From positions 1 through 64,000 of the forward strand of contig CANMNN010000012.1 in NCBI GenBank assembly GCA_947499305.1: DNA of 64,000 nucleotides, given 5' to 3'. Positions 16,524 through 24,366 of this stretch are shown one piece after another (the first letter of the stretch is position 1; the number at the start of each line of letters is the position of its first letter). Position numbers and translations under genes: made by a program. The notes below the pieces were generated by a model. That model worked only from the letters and a program-made list of their open reading frames with translations, made no database searches and was not told the DNA's origin. The DNA is from an uncultured Arenicella sp. Lineage in GTDB: Bacteria; Pseudomonadota; Gammaproteobacteria; Arenicellales; Arenicellaceae.

Positions 16524-17333
16524 TTATCGATAACCAAAATAGTATAAGCCTCTCGAGCCTCGATTAACAACTGACTTAAGGTTTTGTTGACATTGAGTTT
16601 GCCAACGTCCATAAGTGGGGCTGGGTGTTATGCCGTCTTTATGTTGAAGTATATCGTCAGCTGCAATGCCTAAAAAGTTAGCTAAATCATTGATAGTTTT
16701 ATCAGTCTGAAATATCAGATCCTCATATTTGACACAATGATATTGACTAGACATGTATTTATTGGCGTATTCAGAGGCCGATAGGTTTGCACGTTCCCAA
16801 AGGGCGATGGAGCGCTCTGCCTGGCTGCAGCATTGTTCAGCTACACTTAATTCGCCATATAAACGAAGCTGGTTTTGGTTGGTCGAATACGCCATATCTC
16901 GACCGTCGCGTACCACGTGTAGGAACTTCAGGTCTGGGAAAACTGAGTGAAAAAAAGGCAATAAGAACAAGCTTCTTGGACCTTTCCAACCCCAAACTGA
17001 ATTCGCCTGGCTTGATATGTTTTCTCGCGCGTCTTGTTCATAATGTTTAAGACTCTTTTGGAAGTCGGTCTCAATTTCTGACGGACCGAGTTCTGAGGCA
17101 TTAGGCAGCAGTTTTTGACTATAAAAATGCGGTAAAAAGCTCGGAATATGTTTGTCATAAAAAGACTTAAAGTCCAAGCAATCTAATGCTGGATTGTGGT
17201 TACTGCCTAAGTAAACTTGGCCCGAATTAAGCAGTAGCTGGGCGATCGCGCGAGTCCCAGAGCCACCAGTGGCGCCGATGATGAGTGGGGCAGAGTTGAT
17301 TGAGAATGGTTGCATATGTAAATGCGTTGACAT
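16524..17333 (-). CDS. Sulfotransferase-fold protein
   Basis: A 269-residue P-loop protein: LIIGATGGSGTRAIAQLL (residues 18-35) is the 5' loop, LHVVRDGRDMAYSTNQNQL is the 3'-phosphate segment with R-D-x-R-D, and YHCVKYEDLIFQTD is the conserved 'KYEDL' region of sulfotransferases. The ATG at 17333 sits directly after the U-tract of a strong terminator hairpin (17334-17370), leaving no space for a ribosome site; an in-frame ATG at 17315 is the alternative. It precedes the radical SAM gene by 33 bases. Acceptor unknown. Confidence 0.75.
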   Translation of the reverse strand: MSTHLHMQPFSINSAPLIIGATGGSGTRAIAQLLLNSGQVYLGSNHNPALDCLDFKSFYDKHIPSFLPHFYSQKLLPNASELGPSEIETDFQKSLKHYEQDARENISSQANSVWGWKGPRSLFLLPFFHSVFPDLKFLHVVRDGRDMAYSTNQNQLRLYGELSVAEQCCSQAERSIALWERANLSASEYANKYMSSQYHCVKYEDLIFQTDKTINDLANFLGIAADDILQHKDGITPSPTYGRWQTQCQQNLKSVVNRGSRGLYYFGYR

Positions 17334-17370
17334 AAAAAAGCTGAAAGCCGAGCAACTCGACTTTCAGCTT
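17334..17370 (-). terminator. Rho-independent terminator of the tail-fibre-like gene
   Basis: Read on the minus strand, arms AAGCTGAAAG (17370-17361) and CTTTCAGCTT (17347-17338) plus an inner CGAG/CTCG, with one mismatch and a TTG loop, form a 14-pair stem that is followed by six T at 17339-17334. It lies 31 bases after the stop of the gene ending at 17401. The T run touches the ATG of the next gene. Confidence 0.85.
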
Positions 17371-17400
17371 GGTTTATTAACCTATAGAAATCTAATTTGG

Positions 17401-18489
17401 CTATTTTTTTAACTCGGACATTGCTTTTTCAAGTTTCTCAAGGCGGGTGTGCAACTGCTCAATATAAATGTGTGCTTTTTCAAGCTCATTTAACATGCCA
17501 CCTGTCTTCACTGTTAGGTTAAATGGCTCATTTTCAATGGTTTGCCCAACGGCTGGCAAGAATTTGTTTTCCCACATTGCCTCGGCATGCTCTTCAATAC
17601 TTGGTAAGTCGTACTCCGGAGTAAATACCGCGTCGCAACCTCCAGAGCAGGTGGTACCTTGAGTCGTCAAAGATCCCGCGATAGTTAAGTCACCAGTCTG
17701 TGACAATATAAATTCACTAACGCTGGTTGGGGAGTCTGCGTAATTAATAATGAACGAATTTTGACCTGCATTATGATTAAACACCCAAGTGTCCTGATCG
17801 CCATCTGTTGCGGTGAGTGCAAACCTAACATTACCAGAACCGCGTACATCAAGTTTTTCGCCTGGGTTAGCTGTGCCTAGGCCGATATCGCCATTAGCTG
17901 CGATCACGATTGCATCACCGTTGCCACTGCCAGGCTTAATTCTGAAAGGCAATTGCGACGAATTGCTTGCATCACGAATGAAGAAGTTCGTTTCATTGCC
18001 CGCCAAATCCCAAGTCTGTGGTGTGAATCCGCTAGAACCGTCTTGTTCCAAACGCAACGTTGCGGTATTTCCTTCTTTGATGTGTAAGTTAACTACGGGA
18101 TCAATTGTGCCGATGCCGACATGGCCATCCGCTTCAACCACCAGCGCGTGATTGCGAGCGCCAGATTCTACTCTGAATGGGATAGTTCCTCTATCCGAGT
18201 CTTCAATGCCAAAGTAGTTGGCCCCGCCGTTGCCAGAGTCATTGGCGATTAAACGCCAGTCAGCGGTTGGGAAACTCGCTGAAGTACTGGTGTCTTGAAA
18301 GTGGATACGCAGGTTGTTTTCTTTCAAGCGTATGGTGTCAAAGCCAAAGCTTTCACCATTCACGCAGTCTAAGCCTGTACATGCGCTGCCTTGCACAACC
18401 AAATCAGTGGTGATGACTTGAGCGGCTTGTGTTGACCCAATGGCCGCTGCAGAGCCAATTAAAAAGCACAGCTGTTTTATATGTTTCAT
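17401..18489 (-). CDS. Secreted tail-fibre-like repeat protein with C-terminal coiled coil
   Basis: A 362-residue protein from the ATG at 18489, chosen because AGGA precedes it and a signal peptide (ending STQAAQV) starts there; the frame is open for 18 codons upstream. After the signal come about three repeats of 70-80 residues, with 'DGHVGIGTIDPVVNLHIKEG'-type endings (GHVGIGT, GDIGLGT, GDLTIAG), a pattern of beta-helical phage tail-fibre and surface proteins. The last 60 residues have an acidic segment and the heptad-like LNELEKAHIYIEQLHTRLEKLEK, which should trimerise or oligomerise. Cys pairs CTGLDC and CSGGC flank the repeat region. No phage genes surround it. A cell-surface or released fibre is likely. 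Confidence 0.65.
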   Translation of the reverse strand: MKHIKQLCFLIGSAAAIGSTQAAQVITTDLVVQGSACTGLDCVNGESFGFDTIRLKENNLRIHFQDTSTSASFPTADWRLIANDSGNGGANYFGIEDSDRGTIPFRVESGARNHALVVEADGHVGIGTIDPVVNLHIKEGNTATLRLEQDGSSGFTPQTWDLAGNETNFFIRDASNSSQLPFRIKPGSGNGDAIVIAANGDIGLGTANPGEKLDVRGSGNVRFALTATDGDQDTWVFNHNAGQNSFIINYADSPTSVSEFILSQTGDLTIAGSLTTQGTTCSGGCDAVFTPEYDLPSIEEHAEAMWENKFLPAVGQTIENEPFNLTVKTGGMLNELEKAHIYIEQLHTRLEKLEKAMSELKK

Positions 18490-18538
18490 TTTCCTATTAC
18501 CCACTTTTGTTGTTTTTGGCTTAAAGCGCCCCTTGATA

Positions 18539-18556
18539 TACACCTGCCTAGGTGTA
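18539..18556. promoter_or_regulatory. Palindrome TACACCT-GCCT-AGGTGTA
   Basis: A perfect 7-base inverted repeat with a 4-base loop, 50 bases upstream of the tail-fibre-like gene (minus strand), in the likely leader or promoter region. It could be an operator or a short mRNA hairpin. Confidence 0.4.
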
Positions 18557-18694
18557 AAGACTAAGCCTAAACTTCACTTTAAATATAAATACTATTTTTA
18601 TAAACCCCTGCTTTCGCCAAGCTGTCTTTTGCCTAGTTTAAAGCAGATAACCACGCTAGGCCAAAGCCAAGCAATGTCACAAATGAATTAGTTG

Positions 18695-19447
18695 CTACTC
18701 ACCATTGTCTTCATCTGAGACTGGACCATCAACGAGCGATGGCCTAACCACACCGTCTTGCACAATAAAGTTCCCCGATTGCCTATTGTTTTGCACTTGT
18801 TCTTTACTTGGCAAACTGCCATCGGCGCGCAATTGTGCGACTAATTCTTGTTCCGCGTGAAGGTCTCCCGATTCACGTACCTCACGCATTTGCTCTTTAG
18901 TATATTCATTCAGCTGGGGAGCAATGACCGTTTCCCAACTGTATAGACCATCGGGTAAGGACCCGTAAAGCTCAATGGGCTCCCCAGAGCTGAACGTACG
19001 TGATGTTCGGTCACCATTGGCATCAGAGATGGTCACGGTGGCGTTGGCATAATCAACACTTTCAGGAGCTTCCCATCGCATGACCCCAGTGGATTCTTCT
19101 TGGCTGAAGCTCACTTTGTTAGACGATTCGTAAAACGATTCGTCCAGATCATCGTTGTTATTCGAGATGGTCTTATCCTGGGGCGAATCGACTTCATTAT
19201 CGTTCGTTGATGCGAGTGAACCGCTGTCATCCACCTTGGTTTGCAAGTCATCAAACACCGAGTCATTTAGGGGGTCCTCTTTGCTTGCCTGACTATTAGC
19301 AGCTGAGACGCCTTCGGTTATTTTGCTTTGATTGTCGTCATCATTGTTTGAACACCCGACGAGAAGCAGTGAGCATAGCGCTGCCGCGCTCAACAAATTG
19401 AACTGCTTTAACATACCCGAAACCGAAGACTGCATTTGTCTTGCCAT
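18695..19447 (-). CDS. Lipoprotein of unknown function
   Basis: A 250-residue protein. The ATG at 19447 is chosen because AGGG lies 9 bases before it and the N-terminus then has the form of a lipoprotein signal (hydrophobic segment ending LLLVGC, then an Asn/Asp-rich tether). Residues up to about 120 are acidic and low in complexity. The C-terminal half (GVMRWEAPESVDYANATVTI, LPDGLYSWETVIAPQL, QSGNFIVQDG) looks like a beta-sandwich followed by a helical linker. It lies between the FG-GAP/ASPIC gene and the tail-fibre-like gene on the same strand. I do not recognise a family. Confidence 0.65.
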   Translation of the reverse strand: MARQMQSSVSGMLKQFNLLSAAALCSLLLVGCSNNDDDNQSKITEGVSAANSQASKEDPLNDSVFDDLQTKVDDSGSLASTNDNEVDSPQDKTISNNNDDLDESFYESSNKVSFSQEESTGVMRWEAPESVDYANATVTISDANGDRTSRTFSSGEPIELYGSLPDGLYSWETVIAPQLNEYTKEQMREVRESGDLHAEQELVAQLRADGSLPSKEQVQNNRQSGNFIVQDGVVRPSLVDGPVSDEDNGE

Positions 19448-19553
19448 AACTGTTTTCCCTAAAACCGCATGAATCTTAACATATTTTAATAATACTTCTA
19501 TCCTACAATTGCCGAAATTCAATAAAACGATTTACCGCGTTTGTATTGTAGAG

Positions 19554-21821
19554 TCAATCATGACCAATTTTATGGTATTGGCCTGCGGCGGGGTTGTGCA
19601 GAGTTTTTTGTTTTCCGTCAGCCCATGTGACGGTGATTGCATCGACTGAGTCAATGCTGCCAAGGCCGAAATGCACGTTTGATGAGTGTTGAGACGAGAA
19701 CGAATCGCCGGTCACTAAACGAGTGAACTGTTTACCCGCCGCGGTGGTTATTTCAACGTTTGCACCAATTGTAGATCGGCCTTTTTCGTCACTCAGTTGT
19801 ACGCCCACCCAATTGCCCGCGCTTGCAAATACGTTTTTATAGACGTGCAGCCGGTATTGAGTTTTGTTCAGACCAAGAGCTTCATGTTCTACCACCAAAA
19901 GATCTTTACGCCCATCTAAATCAATATCTTCAGTGACGACGGCTCGGGCGTCGTACTCAAACGCAACACCCATTAAATAGGCGATGTTGATGTATTCGTT
20001 GTTGTGCTTTAAATACAACACTTTGTGCTCATAACCGTTCCACGATATGTTGGCTTCGCGTAAATCCGTGGACTCCGTTTGAAACAAAATGTCGCGCGCG
20101 ACGTCTTTGCCACCGCCTTCGTAAATGTCATGGCGCCAAAACGTAGTGCAATAGTCTTGTGTACTTTCACCGCTGTAGTGACCGTTGGCCACAAAAATAT
20201 CTTTATCGCCGTCGTTATCAAAATCGAACGTGCTGGTGCCCCATGACCAGCCTGTTCGAGCTACTTGATCATTGAATGGCGCTTTGATAAAGCCGTTGTC
20301 ACGTCGTAAAAACATGCGGTTACCATAGCCCATGGCTTCGCGCATCTCAGTGTGCTTTTTCAGATCCGAACGGCCTACGCCCATTTCCTGTAAGCGCCTG
20401 GCGGTGGTAGAGCTCATGCCAATGACGTAAAAATCCAGCTTGCCATCCTCGTCGAAATCTCCGAATGTGTGACCCATGCCAAAGAAATGGCGATCTAAGC
20501 CGAACTCGCTGGTCATGTCGGTGAACTGACCTTTGCCATCATTGGTATACACGTCAAAGCCCGCATAGTCACTGACCACAATTAAATCTATGTCTTGGTC
20601 GTCGTCTAAGTCTACGAACGAGCTACTGTATGAACGGCGGTTCTTTTTTGCGCCTAAGCCGGACGACTCAGTGATATTGGTGAATTTGCCGTCGCCGTCG
20701 TTGCGCAGCATGATAGCAGGATAGCCGTCGTTGGCGTCGAAATAAGGGCTGGGCATTTGGCCTTGACGATAGGCGAATTTGTAGTTTGCAATGTGGATAT
20801 CCAAGTCGCCATCGCCGTCGATGTCACCGGCCGTAAAGGTTTTGGGTAAACCTAATTGCGTGTTGACCATTTTTGTTGGTGCTTTGCTGAATCGACCTTC
20901 TGCGTTGCCCTCAAATAAAAGTGGGTAGCCTTTTTCATCTACCCCCACAAAATCGACCATGCCGTCACCGCTGAAGTCAGCAATTACGGCGCCGTCGTAA
21001 AGTGGACGAGCTTGGTCAAACAATTTTTCCGCCACTAGTTGGCCTTGGCCTTGGTTGCGTAGAATGGTGTTTTGCCCACCCACAATGATTTCAGATTTGC
21101 CGTCTTTGTCTAAGTCATAGACTAGTAAGGGGTGAATCAAGGGCGAGTTTTCGGACCCGACCACATTGAATACTTCTTGGAAAACGGGCGGCTGTTCACG
21201 TTCTAAAATAGTCAGCTCTTTGACTTCAATTTGATCTGCTTGAATATCAACGTCGGCAGCCAAACTGACCACCCAGGCAATGTCCATGAGCCCCTTTATT
21301 ACAATGCGGTGGGCTGGGTCGGGTCGTGCTATGTGCAATTCAAAGCTGACTTCTGAAATTGCGCCTTGGTTATCTTTTGGCGGGGTAAAGCCGCTGTGAT
21401 GCCATTCCGTTTGCTCTAGCACGTATCCTTCGTCTACCGCGCTTTTGAGAAACCCTAACCACTGGATTGAGTTCCATTGTTGTCCTACTCCACTGCCAAA
21501 TTTGTAGCGCGCAATGCGGTGCTGAAGAGGCTCGCTTTTCTGGTGTTTAGGTATGGTGAGTGATGTAAAGTTGAATTTTGCGAGTGTTTCAAACTTTTTC
21601 TCAGCTTTTAATAAGTCGTCCCACAGCGTTACGATGCGCGTCTCGTATTGCTGAGCCAATACCTCGGGCCCCCAAATTAGCTGGTCTAGCTTGCGACGAG
21701 TGTTGACCAAATCAATGGCCGCGTCGCGGTTTTCGGCAAGTTCTTTGTTGGTTGGGGCGGGGGCTTGGGCAAACAGGTTATATGAACCCAGTAGACCCAG
21801 CACGATGAGAAGTTTCTTCAC
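19554..21821 (-). CDS. FG-GAP/VCBS repeat protein with C-terminal ASPIC/UnbV domain
   Basis: A 755-residue secreted protein (CRTAC1-like). The GTG at 21821 is chosen: AGGA stands 7 bases before it and the product then begins with a typical signal peptide (KKLLIVLGLLGSYNLFAQA). The region of about 230-600 holds several beta-propeller blades with Ca-binding loops, for example DLDKDGKSEIIVGG, DIDGDGDLDIHIANY, DLDDDQDIDLIVVSDY and DFDNDGDKDIFVANGH. The C-terminal 70 residues (IGANVEITTAAGKQFTRLV, then VDAITVTWADGKQ) form the ASPIC/UnbV domain. It is expected outside the cell, in a Ca-dependent adhesive or structural role. It is the first gene of a same-strand set with a lipoprotein and the tail-fibre-like protein. 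Confidence 0.85.
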   Translation of the reverse strand: MKKLLIVLGLLGSYNLFAQAPAPTNKELAENRDAAIDLVNTRRKLDQLIWGPEVLAQQYETRIVTLWDDLLKAEKKFETLAKFNFTSLTIPKHQKSEPLQHRIARYKFGSGVGQQWNSIQWLGFLKSAVDEGYVLEQTEWHHSGFTPPKDNQGAISEVSFELHIARPDPAHRIVIKGLMDIAWVVSLAADVDIQADQIEVKELTILEREQPPVFQEVFNVVGSENSPLIHPLLVYDLDKDGKSEIIVGGQNTILRNQGQGQLVAEKLFDQARPLYDGAVIADFSGDGMVDFVGVDEKGYPLLFEGNAEGRFSKAPTKMVNTQLGLPKTFTAGDIDGDGDLDIHIANYKFAYRQGQMPSPYFDANDGYPAIMLRNDGDGKFTNITESSGLGAKKNRRSYSSSFVDLDDDQDIDLIVVSDYAGFDVYTNDGKGQFTDMTSEFGLDRHFFGMGHTFGDFDEDGKLDFYVIGMSSTTARRLQEMGVGRSDLKKHTEMREAMGYGNRMFLRRDNGFIKAPFNDQVARTGWSWGTSTFDFDNDGDKDIFVANGHYSGESTQDYCTTFWRHDIYEGGGKDVARDILFQTESTDLREANISWNGYEHKVLYLKHNNEYINIAYLMGVAFEYDARAVVTEDIDLDGRKDLLVVEHEALGLNKTQYRLHVYKNVFASAGNWVGVQLSDEKGRSTIGANVEITTAAGKQFTRLVTGDSFSSQHSSNVHFGLGSIDSVDAITVTWADGKQKTLHNPAAGQYHKIGHD

Positions 21822-22034
21822 TTTGCTTTCCTGCACACTTCAGTGCATGTTATAAACTTGTTAGACAGTTGCCCCGTTTATCGTATTACACAAACGCATT
21901 ATTGAAATAATACTTTAGGTTACTATACAAATCAGCGCAAAAAGCGAGACAAATTTGAGCCTATTAACACTCAATTACGTGGCTGCTGCGTTAATTTTTA
22001 CTGTACTTCTATTATTGAATGTTTGAGCACTGAT

Positions 22035-22964
22035 ATGCAAATTGTCTACATAAGTAATCGGCCTGCTGTATTCACCGAAACAATACAACACATTGCACTA
22101 TTTCTGCCGTTTTTGGAGCAAGCTGTGGTGTGCGTGCCCGATCATCTTGAAGCGGCGTTTAAGTTAATTGATGCGCCAATGACTCTGCTGGTAGTGCCTG
22201 AAAGCGAGATCCTCTTACCTAAAGAGAAAAACTGTTTGTCGCAGCTGCATCATCAACGACGTAATTATTTATTGCGGGTGAGGCTGGCAGCGCACGATCT
22301 CGTTGAGTCACGGTTTGTAATGTCTGACGACGATGCTCGACCATTGAAGCCGATGGGGCCTGATGTATTTTTCGAAGCAGGGCGTTATCGACGTTACTAT
22401 TTTTATGATTTGGCTGCGTGGAGTAGTAATCAAACTGAATTTGATGCGGGGCAAATAGCCACTCATGCGGTTTTGGATCATGCAGGTTTCGAGCATTTAT
22501 CGTACGCCAGCCACATGCCGCAAATGATCGATAAAACAATATTTCTCGAGGCGGCTACTTTTTTTACTGCCAATTATGAAGGCCATGCTTTGTGCGAGTG
22601 GAGCACATACTTTAATTTCGCGGTTAACCGATACCCAGAGCAGTTTTATGACGCAGAGCCTTACCTAACTCTGTGCTGGCCAGAGCATCCATTAGCGTGG
22701 CGGCTATATGTGCGCCCATCACAGTACTGTTTTGAGAACTTCACGCCATCATTGTATCGGCGCGCGCAAGTGTTTGATCACATGTCAGCGCAAGATATCA
22801 GCGCAGAAGCGCTTGAGCCGTTGAATGTGAGCAAACTAATTCGATGGAGAAAACACACCATTGGGCTGATGCACCCTGAACGAGCCCTAGGTTGGCGTAA
22901 ATATTTGAACCCTCGGACGTGGGTAGGCAAGCTGTTTGCAGCGCTGTGGCGCGATAGGTCATAG
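22035..22964 (+). CDS. Putative glycosyltransferase with a DDD motif
   Basis: A 309-residue protein from the ATG at 22035 (a TTG at 22023 is in frame). MQIVYISNRP begins a strand-like segment and RFVMSDDDARPL contains an Asp triplet reminiscent of the metal-binding DxD of GT-A enzymes. Aromatic-rich segments (YRRYYFYDLAAW, CEWSTYFNF, LTLCWPEHPLAWRLY) occupy the middle. There is no signal peptide. I do not recognise the family; the glycosyltransferase call rests on the DDD motif and on its neighbours in a glycan gene cluster. It is transcribed away from the ASPIC gene. Confidence 0.45.
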   Translation: MQIVYISNRPAVFTETIQHIALFLPFLEQAVVCVPDHLEAAFKLIDAPMTLLVVPESEILLPKEKNCLSQLHHQRRNYLLRVRLAAHDLVESRFVMSDDDARPLKPMGPDVFFEAGRYRRYYFYDLAAWSSNQTEFDAGQIATHAVLDHAGFEHLSYASHMPQMIDKTIFLEAATFFTANYEGHALCEWSTYFNFAVNRYPEQFYDAEPYLTLCWPEHPLAWRLYVRPSQYCFENFTPSLYRRAQVFDHMSAQDISAEALEPLNVSKLIRWRKHTIGLMHPERALGWRKYLNPRTWVGKLFAALWRDRS

Positions 22965-23405
22965 AGCCTCTTTTTGTGTGATTGAGTGTTGTGATACAGC
23001 GAAAGCGTCAATTGGCTTGATCCGTTAATTTGCTTTGGAATCAAGTTAAATAACCATTGATGAGCCCGTTACCATCTGTGTTTATCGTTAGAACTGAGTC
23101 TGAGATTGTAGTGCCATTCTTAATCAGGTGCGCCGTCGGCCTCTAAGTAAAAAGCTCGGTAAGTCGTTTAGGCCATTAGGTAGTAGCTTACATTCTTGTT
23201 CTCCATTGACTCTAATAGAGTGCCTATTTTTAGCTCAAAAATTTTAAACGTCATCAAGTAAATACAGTGGATGCATGGTTGCCTAAAAACAGTTAAACGA
23301 TAATAAAGTGCACAAATCACTCTAATTTCGTTAGTCGGTTTTATTCCGCGCCGATAGCGTCTATATTCTCCGTCTCACTAGCCAGTCAATTTACCCCACT
23401 CACTT
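22965..23405 (+). other. Intergenic region of about 440 bases
   Basis: No frame, repeat or strong hairpin is convincing. A 5-base inverted repeat ACTCT-AAT-AGAGT lies near 23210. The region probably holds the promoter of the methyltransferase gene, but I cannot place it. Confidence 0.3.
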
Positions 23406-24257
23406 ATGCAACTATACCGCTTACGTAACCGAGCAGAATACGACGAACATTTGAGCAAACAGCACAGTGTGCTTAAGCAACGATTTGACTCTATGATTGA
23501 GCTCGAACACGCGAATCGAAATAATAAAAGATTCACCTACGATGGCTTTTCGATCACTGCTGGCAAACACGTTTCGTTTGAGGTGGATTGGGCATTTTCA
23601 AATGGGCAGAACGTCAACTGGCGGGAACGGCTTATTTGTCCAGAAACTAAGTTAAACAACCGCTTGAGAGCCAGTTATCACCTGTATTTATCAGAGCTTC
23701 GGCCCTATCCTAGCGATGCCGTTTATATCACTGAGCAGGTCACAGCTTTTTATCAATTTTTGGCACAAAAGGTCAACGGTTTGGTGGGTAGTGAATACCT
23801 TGAGGCCGATGAGCCGACTAAGATTGCAGACGTGAGTGGAATTCGGCATGAAGATCTGACTCAGTTGTCGTTCAATGATGACACCTTTGACAGCGTGATT
23901 TCGTTTGACTGCTTAGAGCACATACCTGATTACCGTGCGTCGCTCGCCGAATGTCATCGAGTGATGAAACCAGGAGCGAGAGCGCTGATGTCGTTCCCGT
24001 TTGCGAAGAATTTTGACACCACGTTGGTCAGAGCCAAAGTGCTTGAAGATGGTTCCATCTCTCACATGGTTGAGCCCGAGTATCACGGTACGCCTTTGTC
24101 TGACCAAGGTTGTTTGAGCTATTACACCTTTGGTTGGGATATTTTGGACACGTGTCGCGACCTCGGTTTTAGTGATGCATATGCCGTGTTGTACTGGTCA
24201 AGTGAGTTTGGTTACTTGGGATTGGATGAACAGATCGCTTTCGTATTGCAAAAATAA
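23406..24257 (+). CDS. SAM-dependent methyltransferase (class I, Methyltransf_11 type)
   Basis: A 283-residue protein. The catalytic Rossmann part is C-terminal: EADEPTKIADVSG gives the first strand region, and DDTFDSVISFDCLEHIPDYRAS followed by ECHRVMKPGARALMSFPF is the classical 'D..fD.v.....lEHi.d' and 'e..RVLkPGG' pattern. The usual GxGxG loop is not obvious, so the SAM site may be unusual. The N-terminal 100 residues are a separate domain. It would methylate a glycan or lipid precursor in the cytoplasm. It stands alone between two minus-strand segments and converges with the large transferase gene. Confidence 0.75.
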   Translation: MQLYRLRNRAEYDEHLSKQHSVLKQRFDSMIELEHANRNNKRFTYDGFSITAGKHVSFEVDWAFSNGQNVNWRERLICPETKLNNRLRASYHLYLSELRPYPSDAVYITEQVTAFYQFLAQKVNGLVGSEYLEADEPTKIADVSGIRHEDLTQLSFNDDTFDSVISFDCLEHIPDYRASLAECHRVMKPGARALMSFPFAKNFDTTLVRAKVLEDGSISHMVEPEYHGTPLSDQGCLSYYTFGWDILDTCRDLGFSDAYAVLYWSSEFGYLGLDEQIAFVLQK

Positions 24258-24327
24258 GCCTAATTAGCGTTGCGCCCAAATTGCCGTCTTTGCTCGGTGG
24301 CCAGTGGGTATCGTCTGACTGCGAATA

Positions 24328-24355
24328 CGGCGCTCTACATTACTAAAGAGCGCCG
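24328..24355. terminator. Hairpin between convergent genes, probable bidirectional terminator
   Basis: Arms CGGCGCTCT (24328-24336) and AGAGCGCCG (24347-24355) form a 9-pair GC-rich stem with a 10-base loop, in the 109-base space between two convergent genes. U-tracts are weak on both sides. Confidence 0.5.
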
Positions 24356-24366
24356 CTTAGTGCCTT

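Noticed and set aside
17401-18489. Prophage remnant
   Set aside because: The protein is tail-fibre-like, but it has a signal peptide and no phage structural, integrase or lysis genes are nearby.
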